Positions 33,857 to 45,540 of a DNA stretch of 64,000 nt are shown here, piece by piece. Each line of letters opens with the position of its first letter. The stretch's first letter is position 1. The notes beneath the pieces are model-generated. The model searched no databases and was not told the origin of the DNA. It saw only the letters and a list, made by a program, of their open reading frames with translations. Source of the stretch: Diospyros lotus (Eukaryota > Streptophyta > Magnoliopsida > Ericales > Ebenaceae); NCBI RefSeq assembly GCF_014633365.1, contig NC_068346.1, positions 17,443,030 through 17,507,029 on the forward strand, read 5' to 3'. The position numbers and the translations under genes are program-made.

Positions 33857-34569
33857 TAGAGATTGGAAATGGGCCGGCCTGTCTCATAGCCCGGCCTGTT
33901 ACTGTAGCAAACAGGTCGGGCTGGCCCGCCTAGCAAAACGAGGGCCGTGTCGGGCCAGCAATATGGGGCTCGCGGCCCGGCCCGACCCACTAGAATGGCC
34001 TGGCTCGGCCCACCGAAAAATAAAAAAATATTTAAAAAACTATGTTTGTATTTAAGAATTATAAACATAATAATTAAAAATTATGTTTCTTGTAAACATA
34101 ATTTTATTGTAATGTTTGTAAACATAATTATGTATGTAAACATAATGTTTATTATGTTTGTAAACATAATTTTAGTGTAATTTTTGTAAACATAATGTTT
34201 ATTGTAAACATCATAATTTTACAAATATCAAAATTATGAGTAAACATTAATAAACATATTTTAAAAAATATTAGTTACATTTGGAAAAAAATAAAAAAAT
34301 ATATTAAAAAAATTATATATAAAAAAATTAAAAATAAATGGCTCATGGGCCGGCCCAAATAGCCAGGCCCACGGGTCGGCCCAACAGGCCCATGGCCCGG
34401 CCCGACCCAGTTTAGCCTATTTATTAAGGGCCATAGGGCTGTGCCAGGCCCAAGTTTTCATTTCCTTGGCTCGGCCTGGCTCTCTCATGGGCCAAATTTG
34501 GCCCGGCCCACCAAATGGGTGGGCCAAGCGGGATGCAGGCCGGGCCGGCCCGCCCATTTCCCATCTCTA
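33857..34569. mobile_element. Non-autonomous TIR element with GGCC-rich ends (hAT-like)
   Basis: 713 bp. Ends are inverted: TAGAGATTGGAAATGGGCC at the left and complement GGGCGGGCCGG...CCCATCTCTA at the right. Flanks GGTAGGACC (33,848-33,856 and 34,570-34,578) are identical over nine bases; eight of these would be the hAT TSD with one ambiguous base. Subterminal regions are packed with GGCCCGGCCC words, while the centre (34,020-34,330) is very AT-rich with repeated TGTAAACATAAT. No transposase. Confidence 0.8.
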
Positions 34570-34578
34570 GGTAGGACC

Positions 34579-35065
34579 ATTGTTGTTAAAATCTCAATTT
34601 TACTCGTATGATTATATAATTTTACGTTTCGGAAACCCCTAAACGATTCAAATCTCATGTAAAATTTTATTCGTGGTAAAATCCTATAAAATCTCGATTT
34701 TAGGTGTACAATTTTATGCTTCAGAGACTCCCAAACGATTTTACGTTTTAAGTATAAATTGCAACTTAAATCTAATGGAGAATATTGGAATCATCCTCTA
34801 AAAAATTTTAAGCTATATTTTGCCTCTAAATTGTCTATACCAACATGTTAGTTTTGAGTTATATTTTGGAAGTATCATCTTTTGAGTTATAATAAGGAAT
34901 AATCGAGTTATTAAATGATATTAATTTATCTTTTATAAAATTATGTTATTATAAACATATATTTATAAAAATTAAAGGATATTTTTAATTGTCTTTAAAA
35001 TTTTACGATCCGATTTTATGAACTCTTTTTCGATCCCACTTAAAATCTCGATTTTAATTACCTTG
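34579..35065. other. AT-rich repeat, possible small transposon
   Basis: Contains near-direct repeats of a TTTTACG(T/A)TT...AAATCTCGATTTTA block (about 34,588-34,660 and 34,690-34,750) and ends with AAAATCTCGATTTT. GGGTAGGACT follows at 35,066, echoing the GGTAGGACC on its left, so this may be another insertion at the same target. No coding sequence. Confidence 0.3.
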
Positions 35066-35520
35066 GGTAGGACTCATTAAAGCAAATAACTATGTATAAG
35101 GATGAGCATATACAACTCTATAAATTTAACATTTCTTTTCCAGCAGGCACATATGCATTATATATGCCTAACTTGATACAAATGTAATCAAGTTTTGGAT
35201 CTCGTAATGTAGTCATTAGATCAAACAAATGATGTATTAATTTCTCCATAAATCAATTGTATTTCATAAAGTGATAGTCTATCCATATGTATTTAGTTCG
35301 CTCTTAAAAAATTGAATTAGAGGAAATGTATAGGGTTATCTTATTATCACAAATAAGTTACATAAGCTCTACTCACTTGCTTATAGACCTTGTAATGTTT
35401 TCGTAAGAAAAAAAGCTAACTAGTTGTTAGAGCTAACAAATAATATACTAATTTCTCTATAAATTAATTATGTCGCACGAAGTGATAGTCTATCTATATG
35501 TATTTAGTTTAACTATAAAA
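35066..35520 (-). pseudogene. Copia RNase H remnant
   Basis: On the minus strand, a decayed Copia C-terminus: CDNKITLYISSN then ERTKYIWIDYHF (complement of about 35,260-35,355), matching the RNase H block CDN...ERTKHIEVDCHF. A second, shorter copy of part of it (35,425-35,520) indicates local duplication. Stops and frameshifts throughout. Confidence 0.6.
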
Positions 35521-35544
35521 ATTAAATTTATTTTGATGAATCAC

Positions 35545-35985
35545 ATGATAGATTTATGATTCAAATATAAGGATTTTAGTTTTAATGATGAAAAACATCT
35601 CTCGCTTTTGAAAAATCTTCTATTGAAAACGATTTGTCATTATCAAAAACAAAACATCTTTAAAGCATATTCTTATGAAAATCCTTATTCAAAAGGTCGT
35701 AAGTGCTGTTAGTCAACATAAGTTTCAAATGAACTATTTTCTCCAAAATTGGTAAGGTCATATGTCAACTGGTTAATATGACCTGTCGATCGTTTTTCAA
35801 ATTTTGGCCCTATTGTTGACCGATGCTTATGCATCTGTCGACAGGCAGAATGAGTGTCTTTTGAAAGATATCCATCTGTCGACATATTGCTTGTTATTTG
35901 TCGATCGGTCCTTTGTATTGACCTTCATCTGTTGACTAGCAGTATGTGTCTTCTAAAGAATGGCTTCATCCGTCGACAAATATAT
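35545..35985 (+). mobile_element. SIRE-like Copia LTR fragment
   Basis: Starts TGATAGATTTATG... with TTAGTTTTAATGATGAAAAACATC, like the start of SIRE-type LTRs, and then holds a CTGTCGAC-rich tract (35,785-35,985). It is cut at 35,985 by the gypsy LTR. The SIRE-like pol fragment resumes at 40,774. Confidence 0.45.
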
Positions 35986-37883
35986 TGTAATGACCCGTTT
36001 AATTGTAATTTTTAAATATGTGGCATTATGATAAAAAGAAATAATTATTTTTAATTATTTGAGGATTGGTGGATTTAATGAATTCAATGGAAAAGTGGGT
36101 GTATTCTATAATTAAGTTAAGGGGGGACAATTGCAAGTTTTTAGAAATTTTGGGGTTAAAGAGAAATTTTGGAAATTAGAAATACCTTAAATATAATTTG
36201 TGTATTTATATACCAAGGGAGCAGCTAGAGTAGGCGTTTGAAGTGCGCGTGTGTAGGAGTAGGCGTTTGAAGTGCGCGTGTGTAGGTGGAAATACCTTAA
36301 ATATAATTTATGTATTTATATACCAAGGGGGCGGCTAGAGCAAGCGATTGAAGTGTGCGTGTGCAGATGGGGAGGCTCGGGTTCGAGTCTTGCTTGAAGC
36401 AAGGCAAGCTGGGAGTTTTTATTCCTAGCCAGGTAGGCGCCAATGACGCTGTTTCAAGGCGCCTGCGCGCTGCCACACGGGCCGCACACAAGCGGCAGCG
36501 GGTCCATGGGCACCATGCAAGGCCCTATGTGGCCCTGCTGCGCACCCACGTGGCTGGCTCCTCCAGCCACCCCCCTTGTTGTCCAAACCTAATTGTTTTG
36601 CCCCCCACGTTATTTCTACATTGTCCCTCCCCCTTGGCCTATAAATAGGCCATGACATTGAGTGAAATGGGAGTCTTTGGGGGGAAGGTTTTGGGGAAAA
36701 ATTAGGTAAAAGTTGGAAAAATTAAGGGAAATTTTGCTGTGTGAGTTTGGGTTGTGGCATAAGCAACCCCGGTACACTGCAAGAATTAAGAAAATAATTA
36801 AGGCAAGTTCTTATTCCTATTTTGGCAAGTTCAATTCCTTTTTATGCAAGTTCTCTTCCTATTTTTATCCTAATTACTAAAAGTTCCTATTTCTTAATCT
36901 TCTAAATTACAAGTCATTTTGCAAGTTATTTTCCTTCTCTAGTAAGTTATTTTATGGTTCTTATTTATACCTCTTGAGTCTCAAGTAGGGCTTTGAATTA
37001 CCCTATATTTCTTTGCGAATGATGTTTTATTGTCGATATGCAAGGGTTTGATGTTGTCTTGCATGAATGTTGCTCTGTTGTGCATATTGCTTCGTTAATC
37101 GCATGTCAGTTATATATGAGAAGTTTTTACAAATATGCATGTTATGATAATGCATGAAGCATGTACATGAAAATGATTTTTTAAAATGTGTAAAGGCCTC
37201 ATGATGTGCGCAACAAACGAGTCCATAGGATATATTCACAGAGAGAGCTTCGGCTCAGAGTTGGACTTCGGTCCCAGGTTTATGATATGGACTTTGGTCC
37301 CAAGGTTTGGGACTTTGGTCCCATAGTTTTGGACTTTGGTCCCATGATTATGGTTTTAAAAAGATTGCATATGAGCATGGATGCATGTTTCATCATATTA
37401 TCATGTGGAAGTACCTTAAATGGCATTCACGACTCTTTTGTCTTTCGATACCCATGACTCTTGTGCTCGCTATCTTCCAGTTGTACTTACTGAGTCTTGT
37501 GGCTCATATTTACTTGCATTATTCCAGGTAAGGGTAAGGCTAAAGAAGAGGGCGAGTCAAATGGATCTAGAGCCTTGGGGTAGAAGTGTGTACAGAGCCG
37601 TCTCAACCAAAAGGTCCTTGGGGGGTTGTTTTGTGTTGTGTATTATTAAGTTATGCTTGTTTTAGGTTGTACCCCTGAGGGGATATGGTGGGTTTGTGGA
37701 ACCTGATGTGGTGTGTAATATTAAGTTACGTTTATGGGTATGTGGACTCTAATGTATATGTCTATGAGTAAGAATGTATGAGTATGGCTTCTGTGGTTAT
37801 AACAAAGAGGATGTGTAATGCTTTTAGTTGGTTTTGGCATATACGTCATCTTTTTTGTGTGTCCCTAGTTAGGGGCGCCTACA
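35986..37883 (+). mobile_element. 5' LTR of truncated gypsy element
   Basis: 1,898 bp, TGTAATGACCCG...GCGCCTACA. TATAAATAGGCC at about 36,640 is the likely core promoter. A block of about 50 bases (AGTAGGCGTTTGAAGTGCGC-type) is present two to three times at 36,225-36,350. TGGCTCATATTTACTTGCAT...TTCCAGGTAAGG at 37,498-37,535 is shared with the solo LTR at 5,185-7,621. Open frames such as 36,355-36,648 are LTR sequence. Confidence 0.8.
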
Positions 37884-37888
37884 ATTGT

Positions 37889-37900
37889 TGGTATCAGAGC
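37889..37900 (+). promoter_or_regulatory. Primer binding site of gypsy element
   Basis: TGGTATCAGAGC, five bases after the LTR, complementary to initiator tRNA-Met. Confidence 0.9.
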
Positions 37901-38019
37901 GAGGTTTGAGATGAGTCTCTGTACACATAGGAATGTTGGGTAGAGTTAAGGGTATTTTTAGCAAATAGATGTGGGACTAAGTAAGAATTAGATTCTAAAA
38001 ATGTTAGTTGTGCAGGAAA

Positions 38020-40773
38020 ATGAGTGCTCGTCAGGGAAGGCCACCGACCCAAAGCCTAGGTAGGCCGTGGCCAACCTGCACCCACACCTGCACCTGATAC
38101 TTCGAGGGAGTCCAATGGAGGACTGCGACAAGAGATGGATGAGGTGCATGAAGCTTTAGCAGGGATATGGAGGATGATTGAGACGCTTGTTGCCAATCAA
38201 GTGAGGAATGATCAAGGGTAGGAACAAGTACGGTAGGAGGCCGAGAATAATTGCGGTCAAGTCTCCAATCCAGAGGTTCAACGGATGGAGAGCAATGCGA
38301 GAGGCCAACTGCTAAAGAATTTTATGGCGCTTTGACCTCCTGAATTCTATGGAGGTATAGATGTCTTAGTAGCGAAAAATCAGATGTTGTCTGTAAAGAG
38401 GCACCTTCGAACCATAGGGTGTAGCGATCCACAAAGGGTGCAATTTGCCACCTTCCTTTTGAGAGGGGATGCTAAAAGATGGTGGGAGACTGCCCGTCAG
38501 AGGTTCACAGGTACGGAACCCTCATGGGCCGAATTTCAAGAAGCATTTAATGGATAATTTTCTTGACTAGATTCGAGAGCAAAAGACATACGAGTTTATT
38601 GAGCTAGTGTAAGGAAGCAAGTTAGTGGATCAGTATGAGACCGAGCTTGCTTCCTTAGCTAGATTTTCTCCAGAATTGGTGTCGATTGAAGCGAAGAAAG
38701 CTGTAAAATTCCAGAGGGGTCTACGAGCTGACATTCGACATACATTAGCTGGAGCAAGGATTTTGGACTACTCAACTGTGTTATAGAGAGCTTACGCCAT
38801 TGAGCGAGATAAGACTGAATTAGAGAATGGACAAGGGATGCAAAAAGGAACGGGTAATAAGAAGAGAAAGTGGGAAACACGTCCATCAAGTGGGATGATA
38901 AAAATTCTACCATGTGGTAATTGTGACAAAAGACATAAGGAACCCTATCGCTTTGGTAATGGAGTTTTCTATTTGTGCGGACAAGTAAGACATATGCGGA
39001 GGGAATGTCCTTGTAGTCAAGATAAGGCAATGGCCAACATAAAGGTGAAGTGCTTCCGATGCGGAGAGAAGGGTCACCTAGCAAATAATTGTTCACAACT
39101 GGCCCAGCTTCAGTATGAAGGACAAATATTCAGAGGATAGGGACCCCAGCTTAACCAGAGGCTAGCAGCACCTAGGGCACAAGGAGTAGTCCCACAGATA
39201 ATGATGCCGCAATGCCCTGTTGCTATAGACAAACCCCGTGTACAGGGAAAGGTGTTCGCCCTGACAGCAGCAGATGCAGAGCAAGGGAACAAGATTATTC
39301 AAGGTATTCTTTCTTTATATGGTGTAGATGTGCGTGTGCTCTTTGATATAGGTTCTACTCATTCTTTTATTGTACTGCATGTTATATGTCATGTTCCCAT
39401 CCTTAAAACTATATTTCCATATTGCCTAGTTGTGTCTACACCTAGGAATGCGGTGTTAATAGGAAGTGAGGTACTTCAGAATTGTGAAATTAAAGTGTAT
39501 GACAAGAAATATCCTGACGACTTAGTGGTGTTGGGCATCAGGGACTTTGACCTTATCCTGGGTATGGATTGGTTATCCCGGCACTATGCTAAGATTGATT
39601 GTCGAAGAAAGGTGATTCATTTTGAGTTACCCCAGCAACCAATTATTGTGTATAGGGGTATTAAGCTGATGAATTCAATCCCAATGGTCTCGATAATGAA
39701 GGAAGAATGGTTGGTATGACATGGTTGTGAGGCGTACCTTGCCTTTGTGACCACCGATGGGGATAATAAGGCAAAGTTATCGGAGCTTCCGGCGGTTTGT
39801 GAGTTCCTTGACGTGTTCCCAGATGAATTGTCAGGATTGCCACCTCAAAGAGAGGTGGAATTCTCTATTGACTTAATGCTAGGCACCCAACCCATTTCAA
39901 AAGAACCCTATAGGATGACTCTGAATGAATTGAAAGAGTTAAAGACTCAACTGCAAGAGTTGATTGATAAGGGGTTCATCCGTCCTAGTGCGTCGCCATG
40001 GCCGATATTGTTTGTACGGAAAAAAGATGGATCCTTGAGATTGTGTATCGATTATCGCCAGTTGAATCAAGTGACAGTAAAGAATAAATACCCATTGCCA
40101 CGTGTAGATGATTTGCTAGATCAACTTGAGGGGCATCAGTATTCTAAAACATTGATTTGAAGTCTGGTTATCATCAAGTGCGCGTTAGAGAGGAAGATGT
40201 GCAGAAAACAACTTTTAGAACCCGCTATGGGCATTATGAGTTCATGGGGATGCCATTCAGATTAACTAATGCCCCGGCAATTTCATGGATCTTATGAATT
40301 GGGTCTTTAAGGAATATCTAGATTGCTTCGTAATTGTTTTTATTGATGATATTTTGATTTACTCATCGAGTCTAGAGGAGCATGTGATCCATCTCAGACT
40401 AGTCTTGCAGAGACTTAGGGAGAAACAATTGTATGCCAAACTCAGCAAGTGTGACTTTTGGCAACGACAAGTGGGATTTCTGGGCCATGTAGTCTCTGAG
40501 AAAGGTATCTCAGTTGACCCCGAGAAGATTAAGGCTGTGGTGGATTGGCCAAGGCCTACAACAGTGACTGGAATTCGTAGTTTCCTTGGCTTGGTTGGCT
40601 ATTACCGAAGATTTATAGAGGGCTTCGCCCGTTTAGCTACTCCTATGACTAAATTGACATGAAAGGGGGTGAAGTTTCAGTGGGGTAAGGCGTGTGAAAC
40701 CAGCTTCCAATAATTGAAGCAAAGATTGACTACCACTCCAGTGTTAGCTATCCCTAGGAGTGGGGAGAAATTT
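38020..40773 (+). pseudogene. Gypsy gag-protease-RT remnant
   Basis: Broken polyprotein of a Tekay-like Ty3/gypsy element. Gag from ATG 38,020 (stop after about 27 codons), with a capsid-like WWETARQRFTG near 38,480. An eroded knuckle (near 38,975) and an intact one, CFRCGEKGHLANNC (about 39,049-39,090), follow. Protease at 39,201-39,719 has FDIGSTHSF where DTG is normal. RT at 39,747-40,773 reads [33 protein letters not shown], then a frameshift near 40,160, [10 protein letters not shown] (near 40,340) and [12 protein letters not shown]. It stops at the join with a Copia fragment; RNase H, integrase, chromodomain and 3' LTR are absent. Inactive. Confidence 0.85.
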
Positions 40774-42566
40774 AATAAGAAAACATTAGTAGTAGAAAAA
40801 TCTATTCAAGTAAAAGTTGATGATACAAATTCTTTCTTCCAAAAGACTCAAGAAGAAGATGAAAATGAATTAAGCAAAAATCTCAAAAAACTCTCATTAG
40901 ATCATCAAGATAATCAACCTTCAAATAGAAAAAGTCAAAATGAAGAAATTATACCTCAAGAAGAAAAAGAACCATTATTTCCAAGAGAAAGAAAATATGT
41001 ACAAAATAATGATATTATAGGAGATCCTTCTAAAGGAATTAGGATAAGAGCATCTATTAGAAATGCATGTCAATATGCTGCCTTTATATCTCAAATAGAG
41101 CCTAAAAATATTAAGGATGCCTTAAATGATGAAAATTGGATTGTTTCCCTGCAAGAGGAATTGAATCAATTTGAAAGAAATGAAGTGTGGAAATTAGTTC
41201 CATGACCTAAAGATCATCCAACCATAGGAACCAAATGGGTATTTAGAAACAAAATGGATGAAAATGGAATTGTCACAATTTATAAAGCAAGGTTAGTAGC
41301 TCAAGGGTATAGTCAAGAAGAAGGAATAGATTATGATGAAACTTATGCCCCTGTAGCTAGACTTGAAGCCATAAGAATGCTATTATCATTTGTATGTTTC
41401 CAAGATTTTAAACTATATCAAATGGATGTCAATAGTGCATTCTTAAATGGTTATATAAATGAGGAAGTATATGTAGAAAACCTCCTGGCTTCGAAGATCC
41501 AAAATTTGAGGATCACGTGTTTAAACTCTCTAGAGCTCTATATGGTTTAAAACAAGCCCCTAGGGCTTGGTATGAGAGACTTAGTAAATTTCTTTTAGAA
41601 AAATGGTTCAAAAGAGGGAAAATAGATACAATATTGTTTATCAAATCTTAAGTCACAGACATTCTATTAGTTCAAATATGTTGATGATATTATTTTTGGA
41701 TTTACAAATAAATCCCTATGTGATGACTTTGCAAATCTAATGCAAGGAGAGTTTGAAATGATTATGATGGAAGAATTGAAATATTTTCTAGGATTACAAA
41801 TTAGACAAGAAGATGAAGAGATCTATATATCTCAACAAAAATACATTAAGGATCTTCTTAAGAAATTCAATGTTCAAGATAGCAAATCCATAGCTACTCT
41901 TATGAGTAGTTCTTCATATTTGGACAAAGATGAGATATGACAAAAAGTGGACAATAAGTTGTTTAGAAGTATGATTGGATCACTATTATATCTAACAACA
42001 AGTAGACCAGATATTATGTTTAGTGTTTGTCTATGTGCTAGGTTTCAATCCGATCCTAAATAATCTCACCTAAAAGGATCATCTAATCTGGAGCTATTCT
42101 ATCCCAAGTCAAATGAATTCTTTCTTGAAGCCTATACCGATGTTGACTATGATGGGTGCAAAATCGATAGAAAAAGCACTAGTGGCTCGTGCCAATTTCT
42201 AGGCAATTCTCTAGTATCATGGCCTAGTAGATAGAAAAATACCGTCGCACTCTCTTCTACTGAAGCTGAATATGTAGCAGTTGGAAGTTGTTGTGCTCAA
42301 ATTTTATGGATGAAACATCAATTAGAAGATTATGACATAAAACTTCATAATATACCTATAAAATATGACAACACAAGTGCAATAGCCTTATCCAAAAATC
42401 CAGTATTTCATGCTCGAACTAAACACATTGAGGTTAAGCATCATTTTATTAGAGATCATGTGCAAAAAGGTGATATAGAACTTGATTTCATAGATACAAA
42501 TCATCAAATTGCTGATATTTTTACAAAAGCTCTTGACAAAGAAAAATTTGATTCATTAGAATAAAT
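40774..42566 (+). pseudogene. SIRE-like Copia RT-RNase H remnant
   Basis: Begins in frame with the gypsy RT (fused frame 40,714-41,205). It then reads [52 protein letters not shown] and YVDDIIFG (41,677-41,700). RNase H-type sequence at about 42,240-42,566 includes KYDNTSAIALSKNP and ADIFTKALDKEKF. These blocks are diagnostic of the SIRE/Maximus lineage. Stops and frameshifts occur near 41,206, 41,480, 41,650, 41,940 and 42,060. Gag, protease and integrase are missing. Confidence 0.85.
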
Positions 42567-42779
42567 TAGGAATGATGATTCATTAGAATAAATCTATGAT
42601 TATTACACATGCTTATGTTTTCTTGGTTTATCTTTATTGAACTTTATTTGTTGGCCAAAAGTACCAATTTGTCGACTGATGATATTTAACTGTCGACCGA
42701 TTATATATATTTGTGCAAACTGTGACCTAATTACCCTTCCTGAAATTACCCTTCATGCAAAGCCATTCAACTTAATTGT

Positions 42780-45536
42780 GGGTTCTGTAATTTTGCCTAT
42801 AAATAGGCGATTCCTCATTGGTTTCAAGATCTTTTAGGGAAGAAATATGGCCTGACCCTTTGCCATTCTATATTCTCATGCCATTGAGCCGACACTTCGT
42901 CTTTCTCTAAACCTCATCCAGGAACAGTGACATAATTTACATGCACCTTTGGGGCCCAAACACGAGCATCTAAACACATATTGATATCATCATACATATT
43001 ACTTGGGACATGCATTGGACATTTCTCAGACATTCATCTGACTTATCTATTGGAGGGCCCGCGTAGGGGAGTTTCGTGCGTGGCTTTCTAATTGTTGTTG
43101 TGCTTGTTGTTAGTGTTGGTGTCTTAATGCTAAATTTAGATGGAATCTTTCATTTATAATTATGGGACTAGTGATGTAATTCTTGCAATACGTAATAAAA
43201 TATGTTTTCATATTTTAAGGTCATATATTTATTCATAGCTTTCCAATCATTACATATGAATGAGTCCCTAGATTTCTTGTTGAATGTCTTATTCTTAAGT
43301 GTTAAGAATATGTGATAATTGACCTTTGTAATAAAGATATCTTAATGATAATTCCTAGTCCTTAGACTTCTCAGAAGGGGACTATGATTAGTCGATTAAG
43401 GACTGACACATGGGATACTAGATTTGATTAGTATGAGATGCTAATGATAAAGGATGGTGAGTCGCATGCCATAATCTATGAGATGGATATAGTATACATG
43501 TGGATAGGTGTTAGTGAAACACTTACTGAAAGTGATGCACGCGATATATCACATGGCTGAGATGATCTATGGTCTATCATAAGTTTCGATTGTGTTACTG
43601 GTCCTTGGACCAAAGGTAACATAGTTGTCGTGTATGTTGGTACTAGGGATTTTTCATTGTTAAGAACCATTCGGTTACTGGGTGGGAGATACACTATGTG
43701 GTCCCTGTGTAGTGGCATATGGAGGCATGTGATTGTTAATGGGATCCATCGACCTCCAACGTCAAGTGAACATCCTATGCGATCAATGGTGGTCTCGATT
43801 GTAGAAACCCCTAGCCAGGGTACACTTGATTGGAAAGTGCTCCGATGTCAAAAAGAGTTCCGATGTGTCATCTCAATCTCACCACACTGATTTTGATATA
43901 GTCATCAAGTTAGTGAGTTTGATCAATCCATGACTCTCACTTGATCGGGATGATAACTGATGGAGGGATTATAGTACACAAGAATTGAAAGCCCAAATGT
44001 GTTCTATTCTAAAGTAAGACTTCATTACTGGTAGGATCACCTTGACATAATGCTAGTTGTCACTTAGGATCTTTCAGGGTATATCGAGGAGATGGAGAGA
44101 TCCTCATTGTAAACCAAAATGTTTAGTCAATGTCAAAGAGTTTGACTTGTCCTGATTGCTACTTAGTAGTGAACCAAGAAGCTCACACGCATATCCAGGT
44201 ATGATGGTTGACTAAGTGATTAAGGTTGAAATCGTCGTTAAGAGTTAAGGACGTTGTTGTTAAGAGTTAACGGATCAAGTTAAATGATTAATTAATAAGG
44301 AGCAATCGTTAAGAGTTGATGTGCATGCCGTTAAGAGTTAACGGGGGCTTTAACGTCATTATGAGATAATAAAATTGCTATTAAAAGTTAATAGCTGGTT
44401 TAGATGCAATTTCTAGAAATTTTGGGCAAAGGGGCCAAAACAGTCGACAGCCTTGGGAAACTGTCGACCATTGCGAGATGAACTATCAACAGCTCTTTGC
44501 GAACTGTCGACAGTTTCTGTCGATCTCGCTGGGAGAATGCACCATCATTTGTCAATTTGTGAGGTGGAAAGGTTGAGGCATGTGGCAAAGGCGAACGAAG
44601 GGAGGATGACGTGCGTCCTTATGGTCTCCTTCTTGTTCCTAGCCTGATTTCCATGTCTCTTGTCTCTAGTGAGGAGATTTGGGCAGCTAGGGTTTTATAT
44701 ATTTGATATATAAGCAAAAAATGAGAACCAATTGTGGCATTGAATTTCTCTTAACCCTAGCCCTAATTCTTCTCTATCTTTAGAGCTCGAAAGACCCTTT
44801 GATTGCCTTCCTTCCATTGCTCATCTTGCTTCCTCATAGCTATTGTAGCTTGTTGTTATTGATAGTGGGATTATCAAGCTTGAGAAGCCACTTTGATTTG
44901 AACCCACTTCATTTCCAGCCCTAATCTCCCTTACTCTCTCGGTCTAGTACAAAGAGAGAGTGTTCGGATTCACCATCTCGCTAGAGCGTGGATTGACTAG
45001 GTCTCTCGTGTTTTTGGGAGCTAGTTCGGTCTAACCAAAAAGTTGTTCGAGAGCTGTTCGAAAGTAAGGAGTTGCTACCACCGAAGGATTTCAGCCTCTA
45101 AATTGACCTTCAAGAGTTGAAAGGTATACCTACTAAACCCCTTATGGCATGGTTTAGTTTTTGGCTAGCATATGGACATTGAAATGAGTCTTGCAAGGTG
45201 ATTTTGGTTTATATTTTCACTACCATTTTATTAGTTTTTTGAAAAAGTTTTGAAAATCCGATTAAACCCTTACATTGATACTCCAATAGTTGGCATTTCT
45301 CATCACTTGTAGGCAGAGTCCCAGACTACTTGTCCCAAGCTCCGAAAGACCATCTCGCAGAGACCTTTTTGAGCACCTCGCCTAAAGACCCTTCCGGGCT
45401 CGTACCCTTTTGGACTCTGCCTCCGACCCGATCTAGATCTGTTTTGGCCTCGCTGATGATACCTTGGACCCCTTAGCTATGGTAAAGGACTCTGCTCTGG
45501 CTAATTCCAAGATAAATGAATGTAATTGTTGTAGTT
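42780..45536 (+). mobile_element. Left arm of large inverted repeat, LTR-like
   Basis: Homologous in inverse orientation to 50,000-47,919. Shared landmarks: GCCTATAAATA (42,796-42,806; a TATA box), TTCTCATGCCATTGAGC, GAACAGTGACATAATTTACA, the ATC(T)GACTTA..ATTGGA core and, after the solo LTR, TTGTCCCAAGCTC and AGATCTGTTTTGGCCT. The left part looks like a Tat-type LTR; the nature of the right part (45,311-45,536) is unclear. The arm is interrupted by the solo LTR at 43,108-45,305. Confidence 0.65.
43108..45305 (+). mobile_element. Solo LTR with TSD CTTGT
   Basis: 2,198 bp, TGTTAGTG...TCATCA, with perfect TSD CTTGT (43,103-43,107 and 45,306-45,310). The opposite arm near 49,660 lacks it, giving an empty-site comparison. 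It is related to 50,520-52,975 (shared AATGAGTCCCTAGATTTCTT and GAAAGGTATA...AAACC). A GTCGAC-rich patch lies at 44,440-44,525. Frames at 43,476-43,890 and 44,400-44,647 are not genes. Confidence 0.85.
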
Positions 45537-45540
45537 CAAC

